64,000 nucleotides of DNA, taken from positions 186,001 through 250,000 of the forward strand of contig NC_014960.1 in the NCBI RefSeq assembly GCF_000199675.1. The letters are read 5' to 3'. The stretch comes from Anaerolinea thermophila UNI-1. Its GTDB lineage: Bacteria; Chloroflexota; Anaerolineae; Anaerolineales; Anaerolineaceae. The notes beneath the pieces were generated by a model. That model was not told the origin of the DNA. It saw only the letters and a list, made by a program, of their open reading frames with translations, and did no database searches. Both the position numbers and the translations under genes were made by a program. Of this stretch, positions 63,990 to 64,000 are shown piece after piece; position 1 is the first letter of the stretch, and the number at the start of each line of letters is the position of its first letter.

Positions 63990-64000
63990 TGGGTTTTCCA

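Overview
The window reads as chromosomal DNA of a thermophile-like member of the Anaerolineae (Chloroflexota). The basis is a 16S gene with the variant probe site ACACCTACGGGTGGCAGC, Pro/Thr-rich membrane-anchored linkers of the kind common in Anaerolineae, class II fructose bisphosphatase, PdxS/PdxT vitamin B6 synthesis and a type I-beta DAHP synthase. Genus cannot be fixed by eye; Anaerolinea or Thermanaerothrix would fit.

Layout. 1-6.7 kb: DinB protein, methyltransferase, pdxS-pdxT, a GNAT-like protein, an R3H/AAA ATPase, tmk and an unknown helical protein with an internal duplication. 7.0-9.4 kb: a CHASE4-HAMP-GGDEF-EAL protein broken by one missing base. 9.4-15.2 kb: a complete rrn operon (tandem promoters, 16S, tRNA-Ile, tRNA-Ala, 23S, 5S, terminator). 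15.2-22.2 kb: glycosyltransferase and heparinase-like genes, then a minus-strand glycosyltransferase/response regulator/histidine kinase set. 22.7-26.8 kb: a sugar ABC transporter (binding protein, two permeases, no ATPase) and an oxidoreductase. 27-33 kb: dnaE, pfkA and a PIG-V-like membrane protein. 33.3-41 kb: an aromatic operon aroH-aroF-tyrA-aroA-aroE-aroC-aroKB. It is preceded by a promoter, a 26-residue leader peptide containing YWFYFY and a strong intrinsic terminator, which is the layout of ribosome-mediated attenuation. 41-50.9 kb: an orphan contractile-tail-tube-like protein, gatA/gatC, lipoprotein and membrane genes, a DUF72 protein, a two-subunit CoA-transferase and pruA. 51.1-52.7 kb: glpX, an unlisted LysW-like zinc ribbon and a 109-bp tandem repeat array.

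52.7-63 kb, all on the minus strand, is the accessory part. A roughly 200-bp cassette made of an intrinsic terminator followed by a 5' leader occurs four times. Each copy ends one transcription unit and starts the next. Three copies continue into the same signal-peptide coding sequence (MSTLVSLFADSRKV...). The cassettes drive (i) a lactococcin-972-like secreted peptide with an ABC exporter of two FtsX-type permeases and an ATPase, (ii) a frameshifted exported protein and a lipoprotein, (iii) a DUF2690-type exported protein and two paralogous membrane-anchored proteins, and (iv) a 41-residue peptide, a DUF5317 membrane protein, an NHLP-like peptide and a GAF-HD-GYP protein. The region looks more AT-rich than its flanks and is best read as an acquired or duplicated secretion/bacteriocin island placed under common control. 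truB closes the window.

All assignments come from reading motifs by eye. No database search, folding or composition calculation was run.
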